From Mailhella massiliensis (GTDB lineage: Bacteria; Desulfobacterota; Desulfovibrionia; Desulfovibrionales; Desulfovibrionaceae), in contig NZ_DYZA01000077.1 in the NCBI RefSeq assembly GCF_020741395.1, forward strand, positions 1 through 19,257: 19,257 nt of DNA, in the 5' to 3' direction. Numbering within the stretch: the stretch's first letter is position 1; the number at the start of each line of letters is the position of its first letter. Below, in pieces: positions 1 to 6,455 of the stretch. Made by a program: the position numbers and the translations under genes. The notes under the pieces are model-generated. The model saw only the letters and a program-made list of their open reading frames with translations. It did no database searches and was not told where the DNA came from.

Positions 1-2
1 AT

Positions 3-233
3 CGAAGATTCTGGAGCATGGGGTGTTATGTCGGCACAACAGGCTTGAGCGAAGCATCCATCAGGAAATATATAAGAGATCAGGATTGAGAGGATATCAT
101 GCTCGATGAGAGAACGGCCAGAGAATATACGGATCCGTTCAGTCCGAAGCAGGGAAAGCTCCTTGAGGAGCAGGCTGGGAGTCAATCTGCATGGGGGCTT
201 GAACCATGGAAAAAAGACAGGGCACCGACCTGA
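3..233 (+). pseudogene. tnpA: IS200-type transposase TnpA, C-terminal part with in-frame stop
   Basis: Read in the frame starting at base 3, the translation contains GCYVGTTGLSEASIRKYIRDQD, a good match to the C-terminal end of IS200/IS605 TnpA. The family places its nucleophilic tyrosine in the YIxxQ motif, here the TAT codon at 69-71. A TGA follows at 87-89, but the same frame continues as EDIMLDERTAREYTDPF, which again fits the family, up to a TGA at 231-233. The stop is therefore probably a nonsense mutation, for example CGA to TGA, that removes about 47 residues. The HUH motif would lie upstream of the window. The shortened protein could still be active because the tyrosine is upstream of the stop, so 'pseudogene' is a likely rather than a proven call. 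Confidence 0.7.
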
Positions 234-295
234 GAAGTTCAAGCCGGCGCCATTAAGGCGCGAGGAAGTAACAAGCCCTTACAGGGCTGAACAAG

Positions 296-314
296 CCGCC
301 CGTTTTACGGGTGG
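296..314 (+). repeat. IS200-type right-end hairpin
   Basis: An 8-bp stem (296-303 with 307-314, one G-T pair) closes a TTT loop. It sits about 65 bases after the transposase frame ends, the usual place for the right-end recognition hairpin of IS200/IS605 elements. It could equally act as a weak transcription barrier. Confidence 0.55.
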
Positions 315-325
315 TCCTGACTATT

Positions 326-730
326 ATGCCCGGCGCTGGGTGAATGACGTCCTGACAAGGGGACACTGCTCATGGAGGAATCGCCTTTGGGTACACGTCT
401 TCGACCATGCACCATGGGACAGGCATTTTTTTCATGGGGGAAGAAGGAGCCGCTCCGGGAACACTGCATCCGGGGCTTTTTTTATGGCGGTGAGGCCGTG
501 CGCAGCGGCAGGAGGGGCGGAAAAGGCCTGTCGCAACGAGAGGATCAGGGAAGGTTTTCCTGGGCGGGCAACGCCCTTGCATCGTGTTCCCCTCCGGTGT
601 GGAGCCTTCTGCCGTTCTTTGCCGAGCACTGCATGTGCGATGATACGATGCCTTGTTGTTTTGCTGAGCTGTTCAGGCCCTGAAGCGGTTCCTGCTGCAG
701 GGTCTGAAGCGTCCGCCGCTGTGCCAGGGA
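326..730. other. No gene recognised
   Basis: About 400 bases between the insertion sequence and the stop of the short-chain dehydrogenase gene. Open frames on both strands exist here, but their translations are rich in Arg, Pro, Ser and Cys, resemble no family and lack convincing ribosome-binding sites. An imperfect hairpin at about 448-479 (AGCC...GGCT plus CCGG...CCGG, with a 3-nt bulge) is followed by seven T residues and could be a plus-strand terminator. The region may be a decayed remnant around the IS insertion. Confidence 0.4.
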
Positions 731-1459
731 TTATGCGTTGAAATCAGGCGTATCTGCGTAGATCATTTTCTTGGTCATGCCGCCGTCGACCAGAAGGTTT
801 GCGCCGTTGATGAAATCATTGGACGCTTCGCACAGAAAAAGGCAGGCATTCAGTATGTCCTCCGGCTTTCCCACCCGGCCGGAAGGGTGTTGTTTATGGT
901 CGATTTCCGTCAGCTCTTCATAATCCTCCACCTGAATCCATCCGGGGCTGACGGCATTGACCGTGATGCCGGTACAGGAAAGGGAAACACAGAGGCTGTT
1001 GGTCAGTGAAACCAGTCCGCCTTTGGAAGCTCCATAGGCTTCCCAGCCGGCTTCATTCTGATGGAAGCGCGTAGATGCGATGTTGATGATCCGGCCGTAG
1101 GAGCCGAAGCTGTGCTGAGAGATGAATTCCTTGCAGCAGAGGAAGGCTCCTCTCAGGTTCGTCCGGATCACCCGGTCGAATTCCTGCGGGGTCAGTTCAA
1201 AGACCGGTTTGTGGAACTTGCTGACGGCCCCGTTGTTGATGAGCACATGGATTTCGCCGTACTGCTTTGTTATGTACCGGAAGCAACGGTGAATCTGGGA
1301 TTCCTCCTCCAGATCCATGGGGAAGAAGTGAATATGTTCCTCGATAAAGGTTGTACGCTGCTTGTCCAGGGCAAAGACCTCATAGCCTTTGGCGGCAAAG
1401 CCCGTGGCCATATGGCGGCCGATGCCGGAGGCTCCTCCTGTGATGACGATTTTTTTCAT
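731..1459 (-). CDS. SDR family NAD(P)-dependent oxidoreductase
   Basis: A 242-residue classical short-chain dehydrogenase/reductase, a cytosolic NAD(P)-dependent alcohol or keto oxidoreductase. The N-terminal Rossmann motif is GGASGIG (residues 8-14). An Asp at position 32 at the end of strand 2 favours NAD over NADP. NNGA at 75-78 stands where most relatives have NNAG. The catalytic set is N101, S129, Y142 and K146 (YGASK), followed by SPGW at 171-174. The C-terminal INGANLLVDGG segment is typical of the family. The start is set by AAGGAG seven bases before the ATG. It is a single gene, separated from the antiporter gene upstream by a strong terminator. The substrate cannot be told; enoyl-ACP or sugar reductases are less likely from the motifs. 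Family assignment is secure. Confidence 0.92.
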   Translation of the reverse strand: MKKIVITGGASGIGRHMATGFAAKGYEVFALDKQRTTFIEEHIHFFPMDLEEESQIHRCFRYITKQYGEIHVLINNGAVSKFHKPVFELTPQEFDRVIRTNLRGAFLCCKEFISQHSFGSYGRIINIASTRFHQNEAGWEAYGASKGGLVSLTNSLCVSLSCTGITVNAVSPGWIQVEDYEELTEIDHKQHPSGRVGKPEDILNACLFLCEASNDFINGANLLVDGGMTKKMIYADTPDFNA

Positions 1460-1615
1460 GGCAGATGCTCCTTAAGCGTGTTCGGGTACTTGTCCGGGAG
1501 TGCCGGTGAGGGGGAGAGCCTTAGGGGAGTGCCCGTTGCCGACCGGCATTTCCTTCGGAATGGGGAAAGGTTCGGGATTCCCCGGGGCAGGCTGGGCGTC
1601 CGGGCTGTTTTTTAA

Positions 1616-1645
1616 CGAAAAGGGCCGCGCCCTTGAGCGCGGCCC
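1616..1645 (-). terminator. Rho-independent terminator of the antiporter gene
   Basis: A perfect 9-bp GC-rich stem (1622-1630 with 1637-1645, 6-nt loop) is followed on the minus strand by TTTT. It lies about 35 bases after the antiporter stop codon and insulates the downstream dehydrogenase gene. Confidence 0.85.
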
Positions 1646-1680
1646 CGGCAGTCAGGCTTTCACCCTTTCGGCATCTTACA

Positions 1681-3099
1681 TTACATGAAGAAGATGAAGG
1701 TAATGAGGGCGAAGAGCGGGCAGAGGATACCGACGGACCAGGCCATGTAGCCGAAGAAGCTGGGCATCTTGACGCCCTGCTCTTCGGAAATGGCCTTCAC
1801 CATGAAGTTCGGCGCGTTGCCGATGTAGGTGTTGGCGCCCATGAACACCGCGCCTGCGGAGATGGCGGCCAGCACTTCGCCGTCAACCATGAGCTGGGCG
1901 GCGTTGCCGCCGGCAGTGTTGAAGAACACGAGGTAGGTGGGAGCGTTGTCGAGGAAGGAGGACAGAAGACCGGTCATCCAGAAGAACATGGAAGTCACAT
2001 GATGGCCTTCGGCATCGGTGGTCAGGTTCACCACGGAGGCGAGAGCGCCGTCGGAACCGGCCTTGAGGATGGCGATGGCGGGAATCATGCTGAGGAAGAT
2101 GCCGATGAACAGCTTGGCCACTTCTTCAATGGGCGCCCAGGTGAAGTTGTTGCGGGTGCGGCAGCCCATATCGGTGCTCTTCCAGGAAGCCACGGCGATC
2201 ACGATGTACATGATATCGCGCACCACATTCTGCAGTTCCATGGGAACGCCGAAGATGTGGAAGGTGGGGCCGGTCCACTGGCCGGAGATCAGGGTGTTGG
2301 CCACGATGCAGGCGAGGAACACGAAGTTGATGCAGCCTTCAAAGCCCAGCTTTTCCTTGGAATTCGCGGCATCGGCGGGAACGGGGCTGCCTTCCTTCTT
2401 GAAGAGCACGGTGTCTATGACGAAGTAGAGGGCCAGCAGGATGACGGAGATGAGCAGGGTCTTCGCGAACAGATGCACGGTGGTCCAGAAGAAGCTCACG
2501 CCCTTGAGGAAGCCGAGGAACAGAGGCGGATCGCCCAGGGGAGTGAGGGAGCCGCCGATGTTGGCTACGAGGAAGATGAAGAACACGACCTGATGCACGC
2601 GGTACTTGCGATGGGCGTTGGCGCGCAGGAGCGGACGGATAAGGAGCATGGCCGCGCCGGTGGTGCCCATCCAGCTGGCGAGCAGGGTGCCCACGGCCAG
2701 AATGGCTGTGTTCACGATGGGAGTACCCACGAGAGTACCCTTGAGGCGGATACCGCCGGCCACGGTGAACAGGGCGAGCAACAGCAGGATGAAGGGCACA
2801 TATTCAAGAAGCACGCTTTCGGCGGCCAGGAAGAAGGCGTTGCCGAAGCCGAAGGTGAGGGCACAGGGGATGAGGAAAGCCAGGCCCCAGAAGCCCGCCA
2901 CCTTGCCGAAGTGGTGTTCCCAGAAGTGGGGCACGGCCAGGGGGCAGATGGCGATGGAAAGCAGCATGCACACGAAGGGTACCACCCACAGGATGGAGAG
3001 GTCTTTGGGCAGCTGGAAATGTTGTCCTTCAGCGAAGCAGAGGCTGGGAACGAGCAGCATCGCCAGAAGGAGGAGGGAGGAGAATTTGAAACGGTGCAT
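1681..3099 (-). CDS. NhaD/CitMHS-like sodium:proton antiporter
   Basis: A 472-residue polytopic inner-membrane protein with about a dozen hydrophobic segments. It opens with a signal-like segment ending in LCFAEG (to about residue 25). Conserved-looking motifs are GGSLTPLGDPP (182-192), SFLDNAPTYL (381-390) and GANTYIGNAPNFMVK (421-435). They match the ion transporter superfamily members usually annotated as sodium:proton antiporter or putative citrate transporter (CitMHS_2 type), in which paired polar re-entrant loops carry Asp/Asn residues. The likely role is Na+/H+ exchange, but export or uptake of an organic anion cannot be excluded from sequence alone. AAAGGAG stands seven bases before the ATG. 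The gene is monocistronic, divergent from thiD, with its own terminator. Confidence 0.85.
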   Translation of the reverse strand: MHRFKFSSLLLLAMLLVPSLCFAEGQHFQLPKDLSILWVVPFVCMLLSIAICPLAVPHFWEHHFGKVAGFWGLAFLIPCALTFGFGNAFFLAAESVLLEYVPFILLLLALFTVAGGIRLKGTLVGTPIVNTAILAVGTLLASWMGTTGAAMLLIRPLLRANAHRKYRVHQVVFFIFLVANIGGSLTPLGDPPLFLGFLKGVSFFWTTVHLFAKTLLISVILLALYFVIDTVLFKKEGSPVPADAANSKEKLGFEGCINFVFLACIVANTLISGQWTGPTFHIFGVPMELQNVVRDIMYIVIAVASWKSTDMGCRTRNNFTWAPIEEVAKLFIGIFLSMIPAIAILKAGSDGALASVVNLTTDAEGHHVTSMFFWMTGLLSSFLDNAPTYLVFFNTAGGNAAQLMVDGEVLAAISAGAVFMGANTYIGNAPNFMVKAISEEQGVKMPSFFGYMAWSVGILCPLFALITFIFFM

Positions 3100-3120
3100 C
3101 CACGGACTCCTTTCAGGAAA

Positions 3121-3146
3121 AGATAGAATTAGGTTTTCTTCTATCT
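3121..3146. repeat. Perfect inverted repeat in the antiporter/thiD intergenic region
   Basis: AGATAGAA (3121-3128) and TTCTATCT (3139-3146) form a perfect 8-bp inverted repeat with a 10-nt spacer in an otherwise AT-rich spot. It lies just upstream of the antiporter ribosome-binding site and between two divergent genes. It could be an operator or a leader hairpin of the antiporter mRNA; on the minus strand it is followed by TTTT, so it may also act as an attenuator. Confidence 0.5.
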
Positions 3147-3255
3147 AAAAAAAGGCGTTCCATCAAGAACTTTAGGCGCAGCGTGGCGCAGGAAGCTTGA
3201 CTCGGCGCGCTTTTTGAGGGCATGTCAGAAGAAAAAACGCAACAAGGAGCGCCTC

Positions 3256-4056
3256 ATGCAGCAGATACCCAATGTTCTCACCATTGCCGGTTCCGATTCC
3301 GGCGGAGGCGCCGGTATACAGGCCGACCTGAAGACCATGACTATGATGAAGACCTTCGGTATGAGCGTGATCACGGCGCTCACCGCGCAGAACGGCCTGG
3401 GTGTTGCGGGTATTCATGCGCCCGAGCCGGAATTCGTGGCCTTGCAGCTCACTACAGTCCTTGAAGGTTTTCCCGTGCATGCGGCGAAAACGGGCATGAT
3501 GTTCAATGCGGGCATCATTCATGCCGTGGCCGATATTCTGGACGGGCAGAGTTTCCCGCTGGTGGTGGATCCCGTGTGCGTGAGTACGAGCGGCCACAAG
3601 CTTATGGAGGAAGACGGCATCGAGGCCCTGCGCGAAAGGCTCATGCCCCGTGCCGCCCTCTTTACGCCCAACAGGCCGGAAGCCGAGTTTTTTTCCGGGA
3701 TGAAAATACGCTCCGACGACGAGGTGCTTGAAGCGGGGACGCGCCTTCTCGACCTGGGGGCGCAGGCTGTGCTCATGAAGGGCGGACACTGTGAGGGAAA
3801 GCCCGTGTTCGTCACCGACTGGCTTCTGGAAAAAGGGTATGAGCCCGTGGCCCTGCGCCAGCCTCATGTGGATACGCAAAACAGCCACGGCACGGGCTGC
3901 ACCCTTTCTGCGGGCATAGCCGCGCAGCTTGCCCTCGGCATGCCGCTGCGCGTTGCCGTGACGCGGGCGCAGGAGTTTCTGAACCTCGCGCTCAGGCACA
4001 GCTTTGCCCCGGGCAAGGGGCATGGCCCCTGCAATCACATGGCGGGGCTGAGGTAG
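3256..4056 (+). CDS. thiD: Hydroxymethylpyrimidine/phosphomethylpyrimidine kinase
   Basis: A 266-residue ThiD of the ribokinase fold. It phosphorylates hydroxymethylpyrimidine and then its monophosphate, giving the pyrimidine pyrophosphate used in thiamine synthesis. The hallmark N-terminal AGSDSGGGAGIQAD (residues 11-24) is present, with DPVCVSTSG (105-113), MKGGH (174-178) and the GTGCTLSAGIAA anion-hole motif (212-223) holding the catalytic cysteine C215. Length is normal for the family. The frame is open further upstream, but AAGGAG nine bases before the ATG at 3256 and the family's usual N-terminus fix the start. No other thi gene and no recognisable TPP riboswitch is nearby, so it is either salvage-type or regulated otherwise. 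A weak TTGACT -35-like box lies at 3197-3202. Confidence 0.96.
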   Translation: MQQIPNVLTIAGSDSGGGAGIQADLKTMTMMKTFGMSVITALTAQNGLGVAGIHAPEPEFVALQLTTVLEGFPVHAAKTGMMFNAGIIHAVADILDGQSFPLVVDPVCVSTSGHKLMEEDGIEALRERLMPRAALFTPNRPEAEFFSGMKIRSDDEVLEAGTRLLDLGAQAVLMKGGHCEGKPVFVTDWLLEKGYEPVALRQPHVDTQNSHGTGCTLSAGIAAQLALGMPLRVAVTRAQEFLNLALRHSFAPGKGHGPCNHMAGLR

Positions 4057-4154
4057 TTTTCCCCGGGCGGACGGTGTGTTCGGCTATCCCCGCCCGGAAG
4101 ACGCAGGGCCGCTTCCGTTCCGGTTTTCGCCGCTCTTTCTTCCGCCGTATTCCT

Positions 4155-4180
4155 GCCGTGTGCGGGGTACGGCGTTTTTT
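4155..4180 (+). terminator. Possible terminator after thiD
   Basis: The stem GCCGT/ACGGC (4155-4159 with 4169-4173) is followed by G and six T residues, about 100 bases after the thiD stop and before the convergent permease gene. The stem is short. A second 8-bp inverted repeat at 4063-4070/4090-4097 lies closer to thiD but has no T-run. Confidence 0.45.
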
Positions 4181-4211
4181 CGTGCCTGCGCCGTGATGCG
4201 GGAAGGTTCCG

Positions 4212-5321
4212 TCAGCTCAGCCTGTTACGGAAGAGCCAACCGGCGAGCGGCAGGGTGACGGCGGCCACGGCCAGCATGGGGATGAAGTTCCGGGCTATGT
4301 CTTCAAGGCCTGCGCCTTCGAGGTAGACGCTGCGCACGCACACGAGTGCAAAACGCAGAGGGTTGGCGTAGGTGGCGATCTGCAGAGCTTCGGGCATGGC
4401 GCTCACCGGCGTGGCGAGGCCGGAGAGCAGCACCATGGGCAGAAGCGTGACGAAGCAGTACACGAGGGCCTGCTGCATGTTCAGGGAAACGGCAGAGATG
4501 CAGAGCCCGATTCCTGCGCAGCTCAATGTGAATACGCAAAGGGAAACATAGAGGTCTACATAACTTCCCATAAAAGGAATATCAAACCAGTACAGGCAGA
4601 TAAGTAAAATAAAAGTGGCTTGGAAAAGGCCCACTACGATGGGAGGTACGGCTTTTCCGATGAGGATTTCCCACGGGGAAAGGGGCGTGACCAGCATCTG
4701 GTCGAAGGTACCCTGTTCCCGTTCCCTGGCCACGGAAAGGGCGGCGAGCACCATGATCTGGATGATGCTGAGAGAGCCGAGCATGCCGGGCATGATGTTC
4801 CAGCGCGTTTCCAGCTGGGGGTTGAACCATGCCCTCATGACGAGGGATACCGGGGCGGCGTTGCCCGCGGCAGCGTTCCACTCCGCCACGATCTGCGCAA
4901 GATACCCCTGAGCCATGGCGGCGGTGGTGGAGTTTCGCCCGTCGAGGAGGACTTGTATGTCCGCGTCACGGCCTGTGAGTATGCGGTCGGCGAAATCGGG
5001 ACCTATGTTCAGAGCGAGCAGGGCCTTGCCGTCGTATATCCATTCCTCCGCCTGAGCGGTGTTTTCCAGCGTGGCCTGGCGGACGAATTTTTCCGTGCCG
5101 TCCAGGCGGGCGGCAAGGTCGCGGGAAAGGGCGCTCCCGCTCTGGTCGCAGAGAACGTAGGGGATGAAATTGAGGTCGTAGGTGGCCGCGTAGCCGAAAA
5201 TGAAGGACTGGATGACTACCGGAATGATGAGTACCAGGCGGTTGGCCGGGTCCTTGAAGATTATGAGCAGTTCCTTGATGCAGAGGCTGCGGAGCCTTCG
5301 GAGAAGAAGCAGAATGTGCAT
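4212..5321 (-). CDS. ybhR: ABC-2 type transporter permease, YbhR-like
   Basis: A 369-residue inner-membrane permease of the ABC-2 family. It has one N-terminal membrane helix (about residues 27-47, with FGYAATYD), a large extracytoplasmic domain to about residue 170, then five C-terminal helices. The hallmark loop AREREQGTFDQMLVTP precedes the second helix. It begins 3 bases after the stop of the YbhS-like permease gene, so the two are translationally coupled, and it is the last gene of the efflux operon. Length is close to E. coli YbhR (about 368 residues). With YbhS it should form the membrane channel driven by the YbhF ATPase. The substrate is unknown here; the E. coli system has been linked to drug tolerance and cation/proton exchange. 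Confidence 0.9.
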   Translation of the reverse strand: MHILLLLRRLRSLCIKELLIIFKDPANRLVLIIPVVIQSFIFGYAATYDLNFIPYVLCDQSGSALSRDLAARLDGTEKFVRQATLENTAQAEEWIYDGKALLALNIGPDFADRILTGRDADIQVLLDGRNSTTAAMAQGYLAQIVAEWNAAAGNAAPVSLVMRAWFNPQLETRWNIMPGMLGSLSIIQIMVLAALSVAREREQGTFDQMLVTPLSPWEILIGKAVPPIVVGLFQATFILLICLYWFDIPFMGSYVDLYVSLCVFTLSCAGIGLCISAVSLNMQQALVYCFVTLLPMVLLSGLATPVSAMPEALQIATYANPLRFALVCVRSVYLEGAGLEDIARNFIPMLAVAAVTLPLAGWLFRNRLS

Positions 5322-5324
5322 GGC

Positions 5325-6455
5325 TCAGTCCAGGTTCTTGCGGGTGAAGCGTATGGCGACGCCCATGAAGAGTACGGCGTAGAGAAGAAGCGCCGCTGAG
5401 TCGCGGAGAATGATGGTTATGTTGTTTCCGGCGAGGAACAGGGTTTTCAAAAGATCCATGTAGTAGGTGGCGGGCAGGATGTTGCCCACGATGCGGGCCA
5501 CGAGGGGCACGCTTCTCAGATCGAAGAGAAAGCCCGAGAGAATGACGGCGGGCAGAAAGCTCACCACGATGGCGATCTGGCAGGAAAGGAACTGGCTGCG
5601 CGTTACCGACGATATGGCGAGCCCCATGCCGAGGGCCACCACGAGGTAGAGCGAGGAGCAGAGGAAAAAGAGCGTGAGGCTCCCGCGCATGGGCACCTCG
5701 AAAAGCCAGCGCGCCGCCCCGAGGCAGAGCAGCAGCCCGGCCATGCCCAGCAGAAAGTAGGGAATGATCTTGGAAAGCAGTATTTCCGCCCGGCCCACGG
5801 GGGAGACGAAGAGCGCTTCCAGTGTGCCGCGTTCCCATTCTCGGGCCATGATGAGCGCGGTGAGAAAGGCGCCTACCAGCGTCATGATGATGACGATGAG
5901 CCCCGGCACCAGATACCAGGTGCTGTTGGCCGCCTCATTGAACCAGATGCGGCTTTCGACCACGGCGGAGCCCCTGCCCGTCCCGGCATGATCCCTGCCT
6001 GCGCGTTCCAGGGCGGATTGCAGGCGCAGGGAAAGCATGGCGCTTGTGTACTGATGGATGAGCGTGGCCGTGGTGGAGTCCACGCCGTGCAGGATGAGCT
6101 GTATTTCCGCCCTGCCCTGTTTGAAACGACTGTCGAAGTCGCTTGCCGTGCGGATGATGGCGTCCACCTCGCGTTTTCTGAGCAGTTCCTCCGCCTCGCG
6201 CATGGAGGCGACATGGCGTGGGGAAAAATAGCGGGAGCCGTTCAGGCCGGAGAGCGTGTCGCGGGCAAGAGGCGTGGCATGTTCCATGACTACGGCCACG
6301 GGCGCATTGTTCACGTCCAGGGAAAGGCCGTAGCCGAAAATGAGGATGAGGATGATGGGCAGCACCAGCCCTATCATGATGCTGCTCGGATCTCGCGATA
6401 TCTGGCGCAGTTCCTTGACGGTGAGGGCGGAGAGACGGCGGAGGAAGGCTTTCAT
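5325..6455 (-). CDS. ybhS: ABC-2 type transporter permease, YbhS-like
   Basis: A 376-residue ABC-2 permease with the same layout as its downstream partner: a first helix at about residues 27-45 (ending FGYGLSLD), a soluble extracytoplasmic domain, then five helices. The conserved cytoplasmic motif is AREWERGTLEALFVSP. The start codon overlaps the stop of the ATPase gene in an ATGA arrangement (6452-6455), and AAGGAGG lies about eight bases upstream inside the end of that gene. Length is nearly the same as E. coli YbhS (about 377). It is expected to pair with the YbhR-like protein as a heterodimer. Similarity between the two permeases points to an old duplication within the family. Confidence 0.9.
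   Translation of the reverse strand: MKAFLRRLSALTVKELRQISRDPSSIMIGLVLPIILILIFGYGLSLDVNNAPVAVVMEHATPLARDTLSGLNGSRYFSPRHVASMREAEELLRKREVDAIIRTASDFDSRFKQGRAEIQLILHGVDSTTATLIHQYTSAMLSLRLQSALERAGRDHAGTGRGSAVVESRIWFNEAANSTWYLVPGLIVIIMTLVGAFLTALIMAREWERGTLEALFVSPVGRAEILLSKIIPYFLLGMAGLLLCLGAARWLFEVPMRGSLTLFFLCSSLYLVVALGMGLAISSVTRSQFLSCQIAIVVSFLPAVILSGFLFDLRSVPLVARIVGNILPATYYMDLLKTLFLAGNNITIILRDSAALLLYAVLFMGVAIRFTRKNLD

Larger units (their letters stand above)
1..325 (+). mobile_element. IS200/IS605-type insertion sequence, right-hand part
   Basis: The first 325 bases look like the 3' portion of an IS200-type element: the end of a Y1 transposase gene, then a structured non-coding tail. The tail carries successive small hairpins at 247-261, 274-288 and 296-314. 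The last is an 8-bp stem with a TTT loop, typical of the right-end hairpin recognised by TnpA in this family. These elements have no terminal inverted repeats, so the right boundary is only estimated, a few bases beyond the last hairpin. The left end lies outside the window. Confidence 0.7.

Noticed and set aside
372..683. Possible small gene of 103 codons
   Set aside because: There is no good ribosome-binding site, the composition is rich in Arg, Cys and Pro, other frames are equally open, and no family resemblance is visible.
1633..3126. A 497-codon plus-strand open frame opposite the antiporter gene
   Set aside because: Its translation is a low-complexity His/Gly/Glu-rich string with no family resemblance. 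It is the antisense shadow of a membrane protein, which has clear motifs and a ribosome-binding site on the other strand.
3127..3255. TPP riboswitch upstream of thiD
   Set aside because: I looked for the conserved CUGAGA and related TPP-binding segments and did not see them; the leader is also short.
3172..4038. A 288-codon minus-strand open frame opposite thiD
   Set aside because: thiD has all hallmark motifs in the plus frame; the antisense translation is Arg/His-rich and unrecognisable.
4063..4097. Terminator directly after thiD
   Set aside because: An 8-bp inverted repeat is present, but neither side has a T-run; the hairpin at 4155-4180 is a better candidate.
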